Part shown: piece after piece, positions 8,905 to 18,098 of the stretch | Layout of the letters: every line of letters starts with the position of its first letter | Numbering within the stretch: position 1 is the first letter of the stretch | Source of the DNA: JAGTVG01 sp964543195 | GTDB lineage: Bacteria; Bacteroidota; Bacteroidia; Cytophagales; Cyclobacteriaceae | Reading direction: 5' to 3' | NCBI GenBank assembly: GCA_964543195.1 | Contig: CAZIXF010000002.1 | Coordinates: forward strand, 62,001-126,000 | Length of the DNA stretch: 64,000 bases | Notes under the pieces: generated by a model | Databases searched by the model: none | What the model saw: the letters and a program-made list of their open reading frames with translations, nothing else | Told to the model about the DNA's origin: nothing | Position numbers and translations under genes: made by a program

Positions 8905-11900
8905 ATGAGGAGCCTTAATAAGGAAGAACTTATTCATGAGGAATTGTCCTGGTATAAAGATGCCATCATATACGAGCTTCATATTAAAGCATTTTTTGAT
9001 AAAAACAATGATGGAATCGGTGATTTTACCGGGCTGATTGAAAAACTGGATTATTTGGAAGAACTTGGTGTAACAGCCATATGGCTTCTGCCTTTTTATC
9101 CCTCTCCCCAGCGCGACGACGGATATGATATTGCGGATTATTACAGCATCAATACCTCCTATGGCACGCTAAAAGATTTTAAACGATTTCTTAAAGAGGC
9201 TCATAAACGAGGACTTCGTGTGATTACTGAGCTGGTATTAAACCATACTTCAGATGATCATGAATGGTTTCAACGGGCCCGACGGGCCGAACCAGGCAGC
9301 GTTTTCCGTGATTATTATGTCTGGTCCGATACACCTGATAAATACAACGACACGAGGATCATTTTTACCGATTACGAAGCGTCCAACTGGACGTGGGATC
9401 CAGAGACTAAGGCTTATTTCTGGCACCGGTTCTTTTCGCATCAACCGGACCTGAATTACGAAAACCCGAAAGTCCAGCAGGAAATATTAAGGATCATTGA
9501 ATTCTGGTGTAAAATGGGAGTGGATGGTTTTCGTCTGGATGCCGTTCCCTATCTTTTTGAAGCGGAAGGCACCAACAGTGAAAATCTGCCCCAGACCCAT
9601 GATTTCCTGAAAAGGCTGCGGAAGCTTATTGATGATAAATTCCAGGGGATCATGCTGCTTGCCGAAGCGAATATGTGGCCTGAAGATTCTGCATCCTATT
9701 TTGGAGAAGGTGATGAATGTCATATGAATTACCATTTTCCATTGATGCCCCGGATGTTTATGGCCCTCAACATGGAAGACCGGTATCCGATCATAGAGAT
9801 CATCGATCAGACCCCTAATATCCCGGATAATTGTCAATGGGCCACCTTTCTCCGTAATCATGATGAGCTCACCCTTGAGATGGTAACCGATGAAGAAAGG
9901 GATTATATGTATGAAGTCTATACTAAGGATCCACTGGCGCGCATTAACCTGGGGATCAGGAAAAGGCTTGCTCCACTGCTGGAAAATAACCGGAATAAAA
10001 TAGAACTGATGAACATCCTGTTGTTTTCCCTGCCAGGCACACCGGTGATCTATTATGGCGACGAGATCGGCATGGGCGACAACCATTATCTGGGCGACCG
10101 TGATGGGGTACGCACTCCCATGCAGTGGGAGCCTGGAAGGAATGCGGGATTTTCAAGGGCGAACCCCCAGCAGCTGTACCTGCCGATCATTATAGATCCT
10201 GAATACAAGTATGAGAATGTAAATGTTGAAAATCAGCTGATAAACACCAATTCCCTGTTATGGTGGATGAAGCGGGTGATCCGGATGAGAAAACGTTATA
10301 AAGCTTTCGGCAGGGGAAGTATCAAGTTTTTTGAACCGGCTAACCGGAAGATCCTGGCCTTTGCACGTGAATATAAGAATGAAAAGATCATCGTAATCGT
10401 AAATCTTTCCCGGTTTGCGCAGGCCGTTGAGCTGGACCTTGAGGAATTTGAAGGCTATATTCCCATTGAAGTATTCAGCCGGAACAACTTTCCGATCATT
10501 CAGAAACAACCCTATGTGCTGACCCTGGGTCCCCATGGCTATTTCTGGTTTGAGTTAAAGAAAAGCCAGGAAAAACTCCTTATTGATGAGCCTATCGATT
10601 TTTCAATAGTGATCAGGGTAAATAAATGGGATCAGTTATTTGAAAATAAGAAGAAAGAAACGCTTGAATCGAGAATATTCCCTTCCTATATTACGAAAAG
10701 AAGATGGTTTTCGGGGGTGAAAAAAGGAATCGAGGATATAAAGATCACGGAGAATCTCCCGGTAAGTTACAAAGGAAATGTATATAATTTATTATTGCTT
10801 GAGGTAGATTATTTTGAAGGGTTGGCTGAGTTTTATTTTCTGCCTGTATCCTTTGCCACAGAAAAACAGGAAAGGGAATTGATTGAGCAAAATCCCAATA
10901 GTATAATCTGCCGTGTGGAGATCAACGGGCAACCGGGCATCCTTTATGATCCTGTGTACAGCGAGAATTTCAGGATGTATCTGCTTGAATCCCTGGTAAA
11001 AAACAGGACCTCAAAGACAAATAATGCCCGGTTTCAGTTTGATTCCACACAAGCCCTGAAAAAATTGTACAAATCCAATAAGGGAGGATATCTGCCATCC
11101 AAGTTGATTGATTCGAACGAAAGTCACTCGGTGATCGTGTTTGAAAATCAGCTGGTATTGAAAATATACCGGCAGATCGATTACAGTTCCAGCCGGGATG
11201 TGGAAATATCCAGGTTCCTTTCCGAAAAGATAAAATTCAAACAGGTCCCTGAATTTTATGGCACGATAGAGTTTGCTCGCCGTAAATTCCATCCGCATAC
11301 CCTTGGTATTAGTCAGCAGTATATTCCGGGTGCTGTTTCCGCGAGGGATTACCTGGCTGACGGATTCCAGCGTTATTATGAAAACATGACCTCTTTTGGC
11401 CCGAAAGATCGATTACCCAAACTAAAAGGATCCTTGAAGAATCCCACTTCTTTTCACGAACTGAACCTTGAAGGCCAGAAAATTCTCGGTGGGGCTTATC
11501 TTGAGCATGTGCTTTTATTGGGCAAACGGACCGCTGAAATGCATACGGCTCTTGCCCAGGCCCAGGATAATAAAGATTTCCAGTATGAGGAGTTTTCCCT
11601 GCATTATCAGAAGTCGATATACAGTGGATTAAAAACGCTTATACGAACTACGATCAAAAGCCTTGAAAAACGGCTGGGTACCTTTTCCAATGATGCACGA
11701 AAAGAGATCCTGAATTTATTTCAATACGAAGATTTTCTGGAGAAAAGTTTTAAGGAGATCGTGAAGCAAAAACTGGAATGCAAAAAGATTCGCATTCACG
11801 GTCATTATCATTTATCCAGAATATTGTTTACCGGCAATGATTATATAATAATCGGTTTTGAAGGGGATCTTTCTTTCAGTTATCATTCGAAAAAAGTGAA

Positions 11901-12249
11901 AAAATCGGCTTTGAGAGATGTGGCCACCCTGATTTATTCTATCCACCGTTCTGCTCAGCTAACAGCACGAAGTAATCAATTCGATGAGAAGTATGCACTC
12001 CGATGGTTCCATTATATCAGCGGATTTTTTCTGAATTCATACCTTGAGAATTCCCGGGGTGAACCATTCGTGCCTGAAAAAAGGGAAGAATTCAACAACC
12101 TGCTTGAAATATTTCTACTTGAGCGTGGATTAAATGAGTTGAACGCCGAATTCGACAGAAATCCCGATAATGCAGTAATTCCCCTCAGGCTTATAAAATT
12201 CGTATGTGATCAGTACCTGGGAGAAGAAACTGAAAAGATCGTGAATTAA
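8905..12249 (+). CDS. treS: Trehalose synthase fused to a maltokinase-like domain with degraded kinase motifs
   Basis: A 1114-residue fusion. Residues about 12-560 are a GH13 trehalose synthase (maltose to trehalose interconversion) with the nucleophile D212 in GFRLDAV, the acid E254 in LLAEANMW and H319-D320 in FLRNHDE, so this half looks active. Residues about 600-1105 match the maltokinase (Mak/Pep2) half of TreS-Mak fusions, including RRWFSGVKKG near 664. The expected kinase loop HGDxH reads HGHYH (965-969) and the metal-binding DFEG reads GFEG (984-987), so both aspartates are lost (CAT and GGT codons checked in the DNA). The kinase half is probably inactive for phosphotransfer. No glgE is in the window. 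Two other enzymes of sugar storage or polyamine synthesis precede it. Confidence 0.92.
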   Translation: MRSLNKEELIHEELSWYKDAIIYELHIKAFFDKNNDGIGDFTGLIEKLDYLEELGVTAIWLLPFYPSPQRDDGYDIADYYSINTSYGTLKDFKRFLKEAHKRGLRVITELVLNHTSDDHEWFQRARRAEPGSVFRDYYVWSDTPDKYNDTRIIFTDYEASNWTWDPETKAYFWHRFFSHQPDLNYENPKVQQEILRIIEFWCKMGVDGFRLDAVPYLFEAEGTNSENLPQTHDFLKRLRKLIDDKFQGIMLLAEANMWPEDSASYFGEGDECHMNYHFPLMPRMFMALNMEDRYPIIEIIDQTPNIPDNCQWATFLRNHDELTLEMVTDEERDYMYEVYTKDPLARINLGIRKRLAPLLENNRNKIELMNILLFSLPGTPVIYYGDEIGMGDNHYLGDRDGVRTPMQWEPGRNAGFSRANPQQLYLPIIIDPEYKYENVNVENQLINTNSLLWWMKRVIRMRKRYKAFGRGSIKFFEPANRKILAFAREYKNEKIIVIVNLSRFAQAVELDLEEFEGYIPIEVFSRNNFPIIQKQPYVLTLGPHGYFWFELKKSQEKLLIDEPIDFSIVIRVNKWDQLFENKKKETLESRIFPSYITKRRWFSGVKKGIEDIKITENLPVSYKGNVYNLLLLEVDYFEGLAEFYFLPVSFATEKQERELIEQNPNSIICRVEINGQPGILYDPVYSENFRMYLLESLVKNRTSKTNNARFQFDSTQALKKLYKSNKGGYLPSKLIDSNESHSVIVFENQLVLKIYRQIDYSSSRDVEISRFLSEKIKFKQVPEFYGTIEFARRKFHPHTLGISQQYIPGAVSARDYLADGFQRYYENMTSFGPKDRLPKLKGSLKNPTSFHELNLEGQKILGGAYLEHVLLLGKRTAEMHTALAQAQDNKDFQYEEFSLHYQKSIYSGLKTLIRTTIKSLEKRLGTFSNDARKEILNLFQYEDFLEKSFKEIVKQKLECKKIRIHGHYHLSRILFTGNDYIIIGFEGDLSFSYHSKKVKKSALRDVATLIYSIHRSAQLTARSNQFDEKYALRWFHYISGFFLNSYLENSRGEPFVPEKREEFNNLLEIFLLERGLNELNAEFDRNPDNAVIPLRLIKFVCDQYLGEETEKIVN

Positions 12250-12441
12250 GCGATCATAAAAATCCGGTCTGTTTTATACCCTTGGAAAAGAAGATGATCA
12301 TCAAGGAATCAGCCGGATTTCTGTTTTCTAGAAATTCTAATCTTTTGACCGGTTCGCATCCTTTGGTAAGGGACAAGGGGAACGTTCAGGAAATAATCCG
12401 GAAAAAAACCTCCGGAGGGGATTAAAGAAAGTAGATTTACT

Positions 12442-12449
12442 TAATTTTG
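12442..12449 (+). promoter_or_regulatory. Candidate -7 promoter element of lepA, TAATTTTG
   Basis: Exact TAnnTTTG match 30 bases before the lepA ATG. It overlaps an upstream in-frame TTG (12447), which argues that the TTG is not the start. No matching -33 element is clear. Confidence 0.5.
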
Positions 12450-12479
12450 CCATTATATAAAGATGGTATATTGTTGGGA

Positions 12480-14267
12480 ATGAAAAATTTCAGAAATTTC
12501 TGCATCATAGCTCACATTGATCACGGGAAAAGCACCCTTGCCGACCGGCTTCTGCAGCTCACTCACACGGTTAGCGAACGTGAAATGCAGGAGCAACTGC
12601 TCGACAGCATGGATCTTGAGAGGGAGCGGGGGATAACGATAAAAAGCCATGCCATTCAGATGGAATATGAATATGAAAAAGAAAGATATATACTCAATCT
12701 GATCGATACCCCCGGGCATGTAGACTTTTCCTATGAGGTGTCAAGATCGATCGCTGCCTGCGAAGGTGCCCTGTTGATCGTGGATGCTTCACAGGGCATT
12801 GAGGCACAGACCATCTCCAATCTTTATCTGGCACTCGAGCACGATCTGCAGATTATACCCATATTAAACAAGATTGATCTTCCCGGTGCCATGCCTGAGG
12901 AGGTGGCCGATCAGATCGTAGATCTTCTGGCTATTGACAGGGAAGAGATCATTTATGCCAGTGCCAAGGAAGGTATTGGTATTGAAGAAATTCTTAATGC
13001 GATCGTTACCCGCATACCTTCACCGGAAGGTGACCCGGAGGCGCCTCTTCAGGCCATGATATTCGATTCGGTATATAATTCTTACCGGGGTGTGGAAGTC
13101 ATATTCAGGATTTTTAACGGAAAAATAAAAAAGGGTGACGAAGTAAAATTCGTCAATACAGGCAGAACGTATGAGGCCGATGAGGTGGGTGTTTTGAAGA
13201 TAAAACATGTGCCCAGAGATGAAATGGCTGCCGGAAATGTGGGTTACCTGGTGTCCGGTATTAAGATAGCCAGGGAGGTGAAAGTGGGTGATACCATAAC
13301 CCATGTGGACCGGCCGGCACCGCGTGCCCTGAAAGGGTTCGAAAATGTGAAACCAATGGTATTTGCCGGCATCTATCCCGTGGATTCTTCAGATTTTGAG
13401 GAATTGAGGGCTTCGATGGAAAAACTTCAGCTCAATGATGCTTCACTGATATGGGAACCTGAATCTTCAGCCGCGCTTGGGTTCGGCTTCCGTTGCGGGT
13501 TTTTAGGTATGTTGCATATGGAAATTGTCCAGGAAAGACTGGAACGTGAATTTGACATGACCGTGATCACCACCGTGCCTTCCGTACAGTATCATGCGAT
13601 CATGGAAGATGGAGAATCAACAGATGTGAATGCTCCATCGGATATGCCCGATCCAACCAAAATGAGCCATATCGAAGAACCGTTCATCAGAACGCAGATC
13701 ATTTCCAAGGCAGACTATATAGGCAGCATAATTTCACTTTGTATGGATAAACGGGGAATTATTAAAAACCAGGTGTATCTCACCGCCGACAGGGTTGAAC
13801 TTACCTTCGAGATGCCCCTTGCGGAGATCGTTTTCGACTTTTATGATAAACTGAAGACCATATCCAGGGGATATGCCAGCCTGGATTACGAGCTGATAGG
13901 GTTCAGGGAATCTCATATGGTACGCCTCGATATCATGCTCAATGGCGATAAGGTGGATGCGCTTTCAGCTATTGTTCACAGGGATAAGGCCTATGAATGG
14001 GGGAAACGATTATGTGAAAAGCTCAGGTCGTTGATACCCAGGCAGATGTTTGAAATTGCTGTTCAGGCTGCAATCGGCAACAAGGTGATCGCCAGGGAAT
14101 CGGTTAAGGCGATGAGAAAAAATGTTACGGCAAAATGTTACGGTGGCGATATTACCAGGAAAAGAAAACTGCTGGAAAAACAGAAAAAAGGTAAAAAAAG
14201 GATGCGGAACATAGGGAATGTGGAAATTCCCCAGGAAGCCTTTATGGCCGTATTGAAACTGGACTAA
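12480..14267 (+). CDS. lepA: Elongation factor 4 (LepA)
   Basis: A ribosome-associated GTPase of 595 residues that acts on initiation/elongation complexes. The P-loop AHIDHGKST (11-19), the G3 motif DTPGHVDF and the NKIDLP motif are all present. The C-terminal LepA-specific region ends with GGDITRKRKLLEKQKKGKKR. The frame is open back to a TTG at 12447, but ATG at 12480 gives the conserved N-terminus MKNFRNFCIIAHIDHGKS and lies just after the -7 element, so it was chosen. folD follows after 21 bases in the same direction, and the run lepA-folD-queE-PorE-like is probably co-transcribed. Confidence 0.96.
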   Translation: MKNFRNFCIIAHIDHGKSTLADRLLQLTHTVSEREMQEQLLDSMDLERERGITIKSHAIQMEYEYEKERYILNLIDTPGHVDFSYEVSRSIAACEGALLIVDASQGIEAQTISNLYLALEHDLQIIPILNKIDLPGAMPEEVADQIVDLLAIDREEIIYASAKEGIGIEEILNAIVTRIPSPEGDPEAPLQAMIFDSVYNSYRGVEVIFRIFNGKIKKGDEVKFVNTGRTYEADEVGVLKIKHVPRDEMAAGNVGYLVSGIKIAREVKVGDTITHVDRPAPRALKGFENVKPMVFAGIYPVDSSDFEELRASMEKLQLNDASLIWEPESSAALGFGFRCGFLGMLHMEIVQERLEREFDMTVITTVPSVQYHAIMEDGESTDVNAPSDMPDPTKMSHIEEPFIRTQIISKADYIGSIISLCMDKRGIIKNQVYLTADRVELTFEMPLAEIVFDFYDKLKTISRGYASLDYELIGFRESHMVRLDIMLNGDKVDALSAIVHRDKAYEWGKRLCEKLRSLIPRQMFEIAVQAAIGNKVIARESVKAMRKNVTAKCYGGDITRKRKLLEKQKKGKKRMRNIGNVEIPQEAFMAVLKLD

Positions 14268-14288
14268 TCACTTAAAAAAAAAGTTAAT

Positions 14289-15176
14289 ATGGCAGTCATA
14301 ATAGATGGTAAAGCTACATCTCAAGTGATCAGGGATGAAATTGCCGAAAAAGTAGCGATCATTAAAAAACAAAACGGAAAGATCCCCCATCTGGCCGCAG
14401 TGCTTGTAGGAGATGATCCGGCCAGTCAGGCTTATGTGAACGGCAAAGTGAAGGATTGCGAGCATGTGGGATTTAAATCTACCTTAAAAAGATTTGACAA
14501 CAGCATTGCAGAGGAAAAATTGATCGGGGTGGTCGAGGAATTGAATCAGGATGACGATATTGACGGGTATATTGTGCAGCTTCCATTACCCGATCATATA
14601 TCCGCCGAAAAGATTACCGAGCGGATAGTCCCTCAGAAGGATGTGGATGGTTTCCATCCGGTAAATGTGGGCAGAATGGCAAAAAACCTTCCCGCTTATA
14701 TCTCTGCCACGCCCTTTGGTATCATGCAATTGATCGAACGGTACAATATTGAAACCGAGGGCAAACATTGCATAGTGATCGGAAGAAGCGATATTGTGGG
14801 CACCCCCATCAGCATTCTTCTTTCGAGGAAAAAACAACCGGGCAACTGCACAGTGACCATATGCCATAGTCGCACCAAAGATATAAAAGCATTGTCTGTC
14901 CAGGCCGATATGGTCATTGCTGCGCTGGGTAAACCGGGATTCCTTACAGGCGATATGGTAAAAGAAGGTGCCGTGGTGATCGATGTAGGGATCAGCCGGG
15001 TGCCCGATTCCTCGAAAAAAAGAGGTTATGCGCTGAAAGGGGATGTGAATTTTGAAGAGGTGGAACCCAAAGCAAGTTATATTACTCCGGTACCCGGAGG
15101 CGTAGGACCCATGACCCGTGCTGCTTTACTCCACAACACCCTTCTGGCCTCGCAGAATCTTGTTTACAGCCGATAA
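14289..15176 (+). CDS. folD: Bifunctional methylenetetrahydrofolate dehydrogenase/cyclohydrolase
   Basis: A 295-residue FolD that interconverts methylene-, methenyl- and 10-formyl-THF, supplying one-carbon units for purines and formyl-Met. The catalytic lysine is expected at K53 in AYVNGKVKDCEHVG, the QLPLP motif (DGYIVQLPLPDH) is at about 94-99, the NADP-binding segment GRSDIVGTPIS follows, and PGGVGPMTRA is near the C-terminus. It lies 21 bases after lepA and its stop is almost joined to the start of queE. Cytoplasmic; standard length and no odd residues seen. Confidence 0.96.
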   Translation: MAVIIDGKATSQVIRDEIAEKVAIIKKQNGKIPHLAAVLVGDDPASQAYVNGKVKDCEHVGFKSTLKRFDNSIAEEKLIGVVEELNQDDDIDGYIVQLPLPDHISAEKITERIVPQKDVDGFHPVNVGRMAKNLPAYISATPFGIMQLIERYNIETEGKHCIVIGRSDIVGTPISILLSRKKQPGNCTVTICHSRTKDIKALSVQADMVIAALGKPGFLTGDMVKEGAVVIDVGISRVPDSSKKRGYALKGDVNFEEVEPKASYITPVPGGVGPMTRAALLHNTLLASQNLVYSR

Positions 15177-15182
15177 TTGATT

Positions 15183-15785
15183 ATGGGTTCAAAATTACCA
15201 TTGATGGAGGCTTTTTATACCATCCAGGGGGAAGGTTTCCATCAGGGTAAGGCGGCCTATTTTATTCGCCTGGCAGGATGTGATGTGGGTTGCCACTGGT
15301 GCGACGTGAAAGAATCATGGGATGCAGATCAATATCCCCGGGTGGGTGTGGAGGAAATTGTTGAAGGAGCGGGAAATTTTCCTTCCAGAATGGCGGTTAT
15401 TACCGGAGGCGAACCCGTGATGTATGATCTAACTGAGCTTACTGCCGGCCTGAAAAATGCCGGATTTAATACCCATCTGGAAACATCGGGGGCATACGGG
15501 ATTTCCGGCACCTGGGACTGGATTTGCTTTTCACCTAAAAAATTCCAGGTACCCGATCCCGATATATATAATAAAGCACATGAATTGAAAGTTATTATTT
15601 ATAACCGAAGCGATTTTAAATGGGCCGAAAAATTCCGGGAGAAAGTATCTTCATCCTGCAAACTGTTTCTGCAGCCGGAATGGTCGGTGCAGGAAAAAAT
15701 GATTCCCCGGATGATTGATTATGTAAAAGATCATCCGGACTGGGAGATTTCACTGCAAATCCATAAATTCATGAACATACCCTGA
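15183..15785 (+). CDS. queE: 7-carboxy-7-deazaguanine synthase QueE
   Basis: A radical SAM enzyme of 200 residues that converts 6-carboxy-tetrahydropterin to CDG in queuosine synthesis. The 4Fe-4S cysteines C33, C37 and C40 are in AGCDVGCHWCD (CX3CX2C), preceded by the QueE N-terminus EAFYTIQGEGFHQGKAAYF. The GGEP motif binding SAM is ITGGEPVM. I chose ATG at 15183 rather than the TTG at 15177, which abuts the folD stop. It lies in the lepA-folD run. Its pathway partner queD is at 29777, so the genes are split in this genome. Confidence 0.93.
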   Translation: MGSKLPLMEAFYTIQGEGFHQGKAAYFIRLAGCDVGCHWCDVKESWDADQYPRVGVEEIVEGAGNFPSRMAVITGGEPVMYDLTELTAGLKNAGFNTHLETSGAYGISGTWDWICFSPKKFQVPDPDIYNKAHELKVIIYNRSDFKWAEKFREKVSSSCKLFLQPEWSVQEKMIPRMIDYVKDHPDWEISLQIHKFMNIP

Positions 15786-15790
15786 CCCCC

Positions 15791-17728
15791 ATGCATAAAA
15801 TAATTACTTTCTCTCTTACCGTTCTTTTGATCGGCTCATCCCTTCTTTGCGATGCCCAGCGCTCAGACTATTCCACAGGATCGAGGAGGGCAATCAAATT
15901 TTATGAAGAGGCCGTTAACTACATTGCAAGAAGGCAATTGATGGAAGCGCTCGGTATGCTGCAGCAGGCGATCGCGAAGGATGAATCCTTTATCGAAGCT
16001 CATCTTGAAGCTGCCTTTGTATATAAAATGATGAATAATGTCGAGAGGCAGAAGAAGCACCTCAATGCGGTGCTGAAGCACGCTCAGCATCCTCAACAAT
16101 ATAAGAATGTATATTATTCGCTCGGAGAAGCGAATTTCCTGCTGCAGGAATACGATTCCGCAATCACCCTACTGGAATATTTTCTCAGTTTTCCGACTGC
16201 CGATCCCAGGATAATACCGGAAGCGCAAAAGATCATAAAGAATGCGGAATTTGCCAGGGAGGCCATCAAAGAACCGGTCGATTTTGATCCTGTAAAGCTA
16301 CCGGAGATAATCAATTCCGGTCCCCTGCAGTATTTCCCCGTGCTTACCGCCGATGAAAAGGCCATGTATTTTACCCGGAGAGAAGGGCATCAGCCCTATT
16401 TTGACGAGGATATTTATGTGGCCAGGAAAAATGACAAGGAGGAGTGGACAGAACCGGGACCTATTTCATCAACAATTAATACCGATTATAATGAAGGCAC
16501 CTGTACGATCTCGGCCGACGAACGGGTGCTCATATTTACCAATTGTATGGGACGGAGGGGTTTTGGAAGCTGTGACCTTTTTATCAGTTACCGGGAAGGC
16601 ACCGATTGGAGCCGGCCGGTCAATATGGGTGAAAACATCAACTCGAGGCACTGGGACTCACAGCCCTCTCTGTCAGCGGATGGAAGGAAACTCTATTTTG
16701 TCTCGGAACGACCCGGAGGACAGGGAAACCGTGATATCTGGATGAGCTACACCAATGAACAGGGCAGATGGCAGCCTGCCATTAACCTGGGGCCGTCGAT
16801 CAATACACCCGCAGATGATGTGTCGCCTTTTATTCACGTAAACGGGCAGACCTTATATTATGCTTCCAAAGGCCTGCTGGGATTTGGAGGGTATGATCTG
16901 TATAGTACTGAATACAAAAATGGTGTATGGACCGAGCCCAAAAACCTGGGTTATCCTGTTAATACACCGGAAGATCAGGTCTCTCTTTTTGTGGCAGCCA
17001 ATGGGAAAAGAGCCTATTATTCACTTGACTCCTATACCCGGCAGGGCTTTCCGATCAGCATGATCTATTATTTTGACCTTCCCGAGGAGATCTCCGTGTC
17101 AAAACGGAGCTATTATGTTACGGGTACGATCCTTGACGATGAGACCCGGGAGCCTTTGAAAGCCAGGGTGGAACTGATGGATGTGGATGAAAATGAACTG
17201 ATCTCGAGGATATATTCGGATAGCATTTTTGGAGAATATACCATGGTGTTGACAGAAGGTTTTGATTATGCACTTTATGTCGATAAAGAGGGATACATTT
17301 TCGAGAGCAGGCATTTCAGTCTGCCCGAAGGCAGTGATTATGAACCCATCAGGATGGATTTTTTCCTCAAGAAAACCAGGGCAGGGGCAATCGCCACATT
17401 GAATAACCTGTTTTTCGATGTGGATAAATATGAACTGAAAACCAGGTCCATTACAGAACTTGAAAAGATCATGACCTATATGAAAAAATATCCGGATATG
17501 ACCATCGAGATCCGTGGGCATACCGACAATACAGGATCGGCTGAGTATAATATGGAATTATCCATAAAACGTGCCGAGGCGGTTTACAATTATCTAACCG
17601 ATCATGGAATAGATCCCGAACGGCTTACCTATGAGGGATTTGGTCAGACAAAACCCGCTTTTCCCAATGATACCGAAGAGAACCGAAGCCGGAACCGCCG
17701 TATCGAATTTATGGTCCTCGATATCTGA
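15791..17728 (+). CDS. PorE-like T9SS accessory protein: TPR, WD40-like propeller, regulatory-like domain, OmpA
   Basis: A 645-residue exported protein (signal peptide about 1-24, ending near CDAQ). In order: TPR repeats (about 30-150), a PD40/WD40-like propeller with repeated LYFVSERPGGQGNRDIW-type strands (about 180-425), a carboxypeptidase-regulatory-like domain (about 435-530) and a C-terminal OmpA domain with GHTDNTGSAEYN and NRRIEF that binds peptidoglycan. This order is that of PorE of Porphyromonas gingivalis, which anchors the type IX secretion complex to peptidoglycan. The name rests on architecture; many Bacteroidota have several such proteins. The cysteine near residue 23 lacks a good lipobox (SLLC). 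It is last in the lepA run, six bases after queE. Confidence 0.8.
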   Translation: MHKIITFSLTVLLIGSSLLCDAQRSDYSTGSRRAIKFYEEAVNYIARRQLMEALGMLQQAIAKDESFIEAHLEAAFVYKMMNNVERQKKHLNAVLKHAQHPQQYKNVYYSLGEANFLLQEYDSAITLLEYFLSFPTADPRIIPEAQKIIKNAEFAREAIKEPVDFDPVKLPEIINSGPLQYFPVLTADEKAMYFTRREGHQPYFDEDIYVARKNDKEEWTEPGPISSTINTDYNEGTCTISADERVLIFTNCMGRRGFGSCDLFISYREGTDWSRPVNMGENINSRHWDSQPSLSADGRKLYFVSERPGGQGNRDIWMSYTNEQGRWQPAINLGPSINTPADDVSPFIHVNGQTLYYASKGLLGFGGYDLYSTEYKNGVWTEPKNLGYPVNTPEDQVSLFVAANGKRAYYSLDSYTRQGFPISMIYYFDLPEEISVSKRSYYVTGTILDDETREPLKARVELMDVDENELISRIYSDSIFGEYTMVLTEGFDYALYVDKEGYIFESRHFSLPEGSDYEPIRMDFFLKKTRAGAIATLNNLFFDVDKYELKTRSITELEKIMTYMKKYPDMTIEIRGHTDNTGSAEYNMELSIKRAEAVYNYLTDHGIDPERLTYEGFGQTKPAFPNDTEENRSRNRRIEFMVLDI

Positions 17729-17769
17729 TATTCTTGGAATAATACAAAAAACCATCATTCCTAATGACC

Positions 17770-17804
17770 TTCTTTTCGTTACCCCTTCCGGGATACGAAA
17801 AGAA
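17770..17804. terminator. Long hairpin after the PorE-like gene, possible terminator
   Basis: A perfect 10-bp stem (TTCTTTTCGT/ACGAAAAGAA) encloses a 2x2 mismatch, a CCC/GGG stem and a CTTCC loop. It lies 42 bases after the stop of the OmpA gene. There is no downstream T tract, so it is either a weak intrinsic terminator or another RNA element such as an mRNA 3' stabiliser. Confidence 0.5.
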
Positions 17805-18047
17805 TGAAAATTTCACATTTAAATCTAATTTTTTATAAATATAATTCAAATTAATCAGTTTTTTCTTAAAAGTAAATTATATTGTCCGGCAGATGGAATG
17901 TCATATTTTTATTAGAAAATTACACCTATCATCCAATAATCACCCAAAAAGGGTGGGTAAATCAAGGATATCCAAAATCAAATTTATTTCTCGGGAAATA
18001 AAAAAAATTATATTGCGATTTTTTTTTTAATAATAATTTAAGCTAAG

Positions 18048-18077
18048 TTTGGGACAAATAACATTACGATATTTTAT
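18048..18077 (+). promoter_or_regulatory. Candidate promoter of the SusCD operon
   Basis: TTTG (18048-18051) and TATTTTAT (18070-18077; consensus TAnnTTTG, two mismatches) are separated by 18 bases, and the ATG is 21 bases further on. The spacing fits the Bacteroidota sigma-ABfr promoter. Confidence 0.5.
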
Positions 18078-18098
18078 AATAACCTTAACTTATTCGTT

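Larger units (their letters stand above)
17729..18098. other. 370-base intergenic region between the PorE-like gene and susC
   Basis: No gene is seen here. It holds the long hairpin at 17770-17804 and the susC promoter at 18048-18077. Between them the sequence is AT-rich, with a run of nine T at about 18020-18028 and short A/T tracts. A regulatory leader for the SusCD operon is possible but not shown. Confidence 0.6.

Noticed and set aside
9487..10086. 199-residue open frame opposite the trehalose synthase domain
   Set aside because: Antisense to the conserved GH13 catalytic region; composition and lack of domains mark it as a shadow.
12262..12322. AATCCGG and CCGGATT inverted pair between TreS and lepA
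   Set aside because: The arms are too far apart and no T tract follows; not treated as a terminator.
12447..12479. Upstream TTG start for lepA
   Set aside because: It overlaps the -7 promoter element and adds residues not seen in LepA; the ATG at 12480 gives the conserved start.
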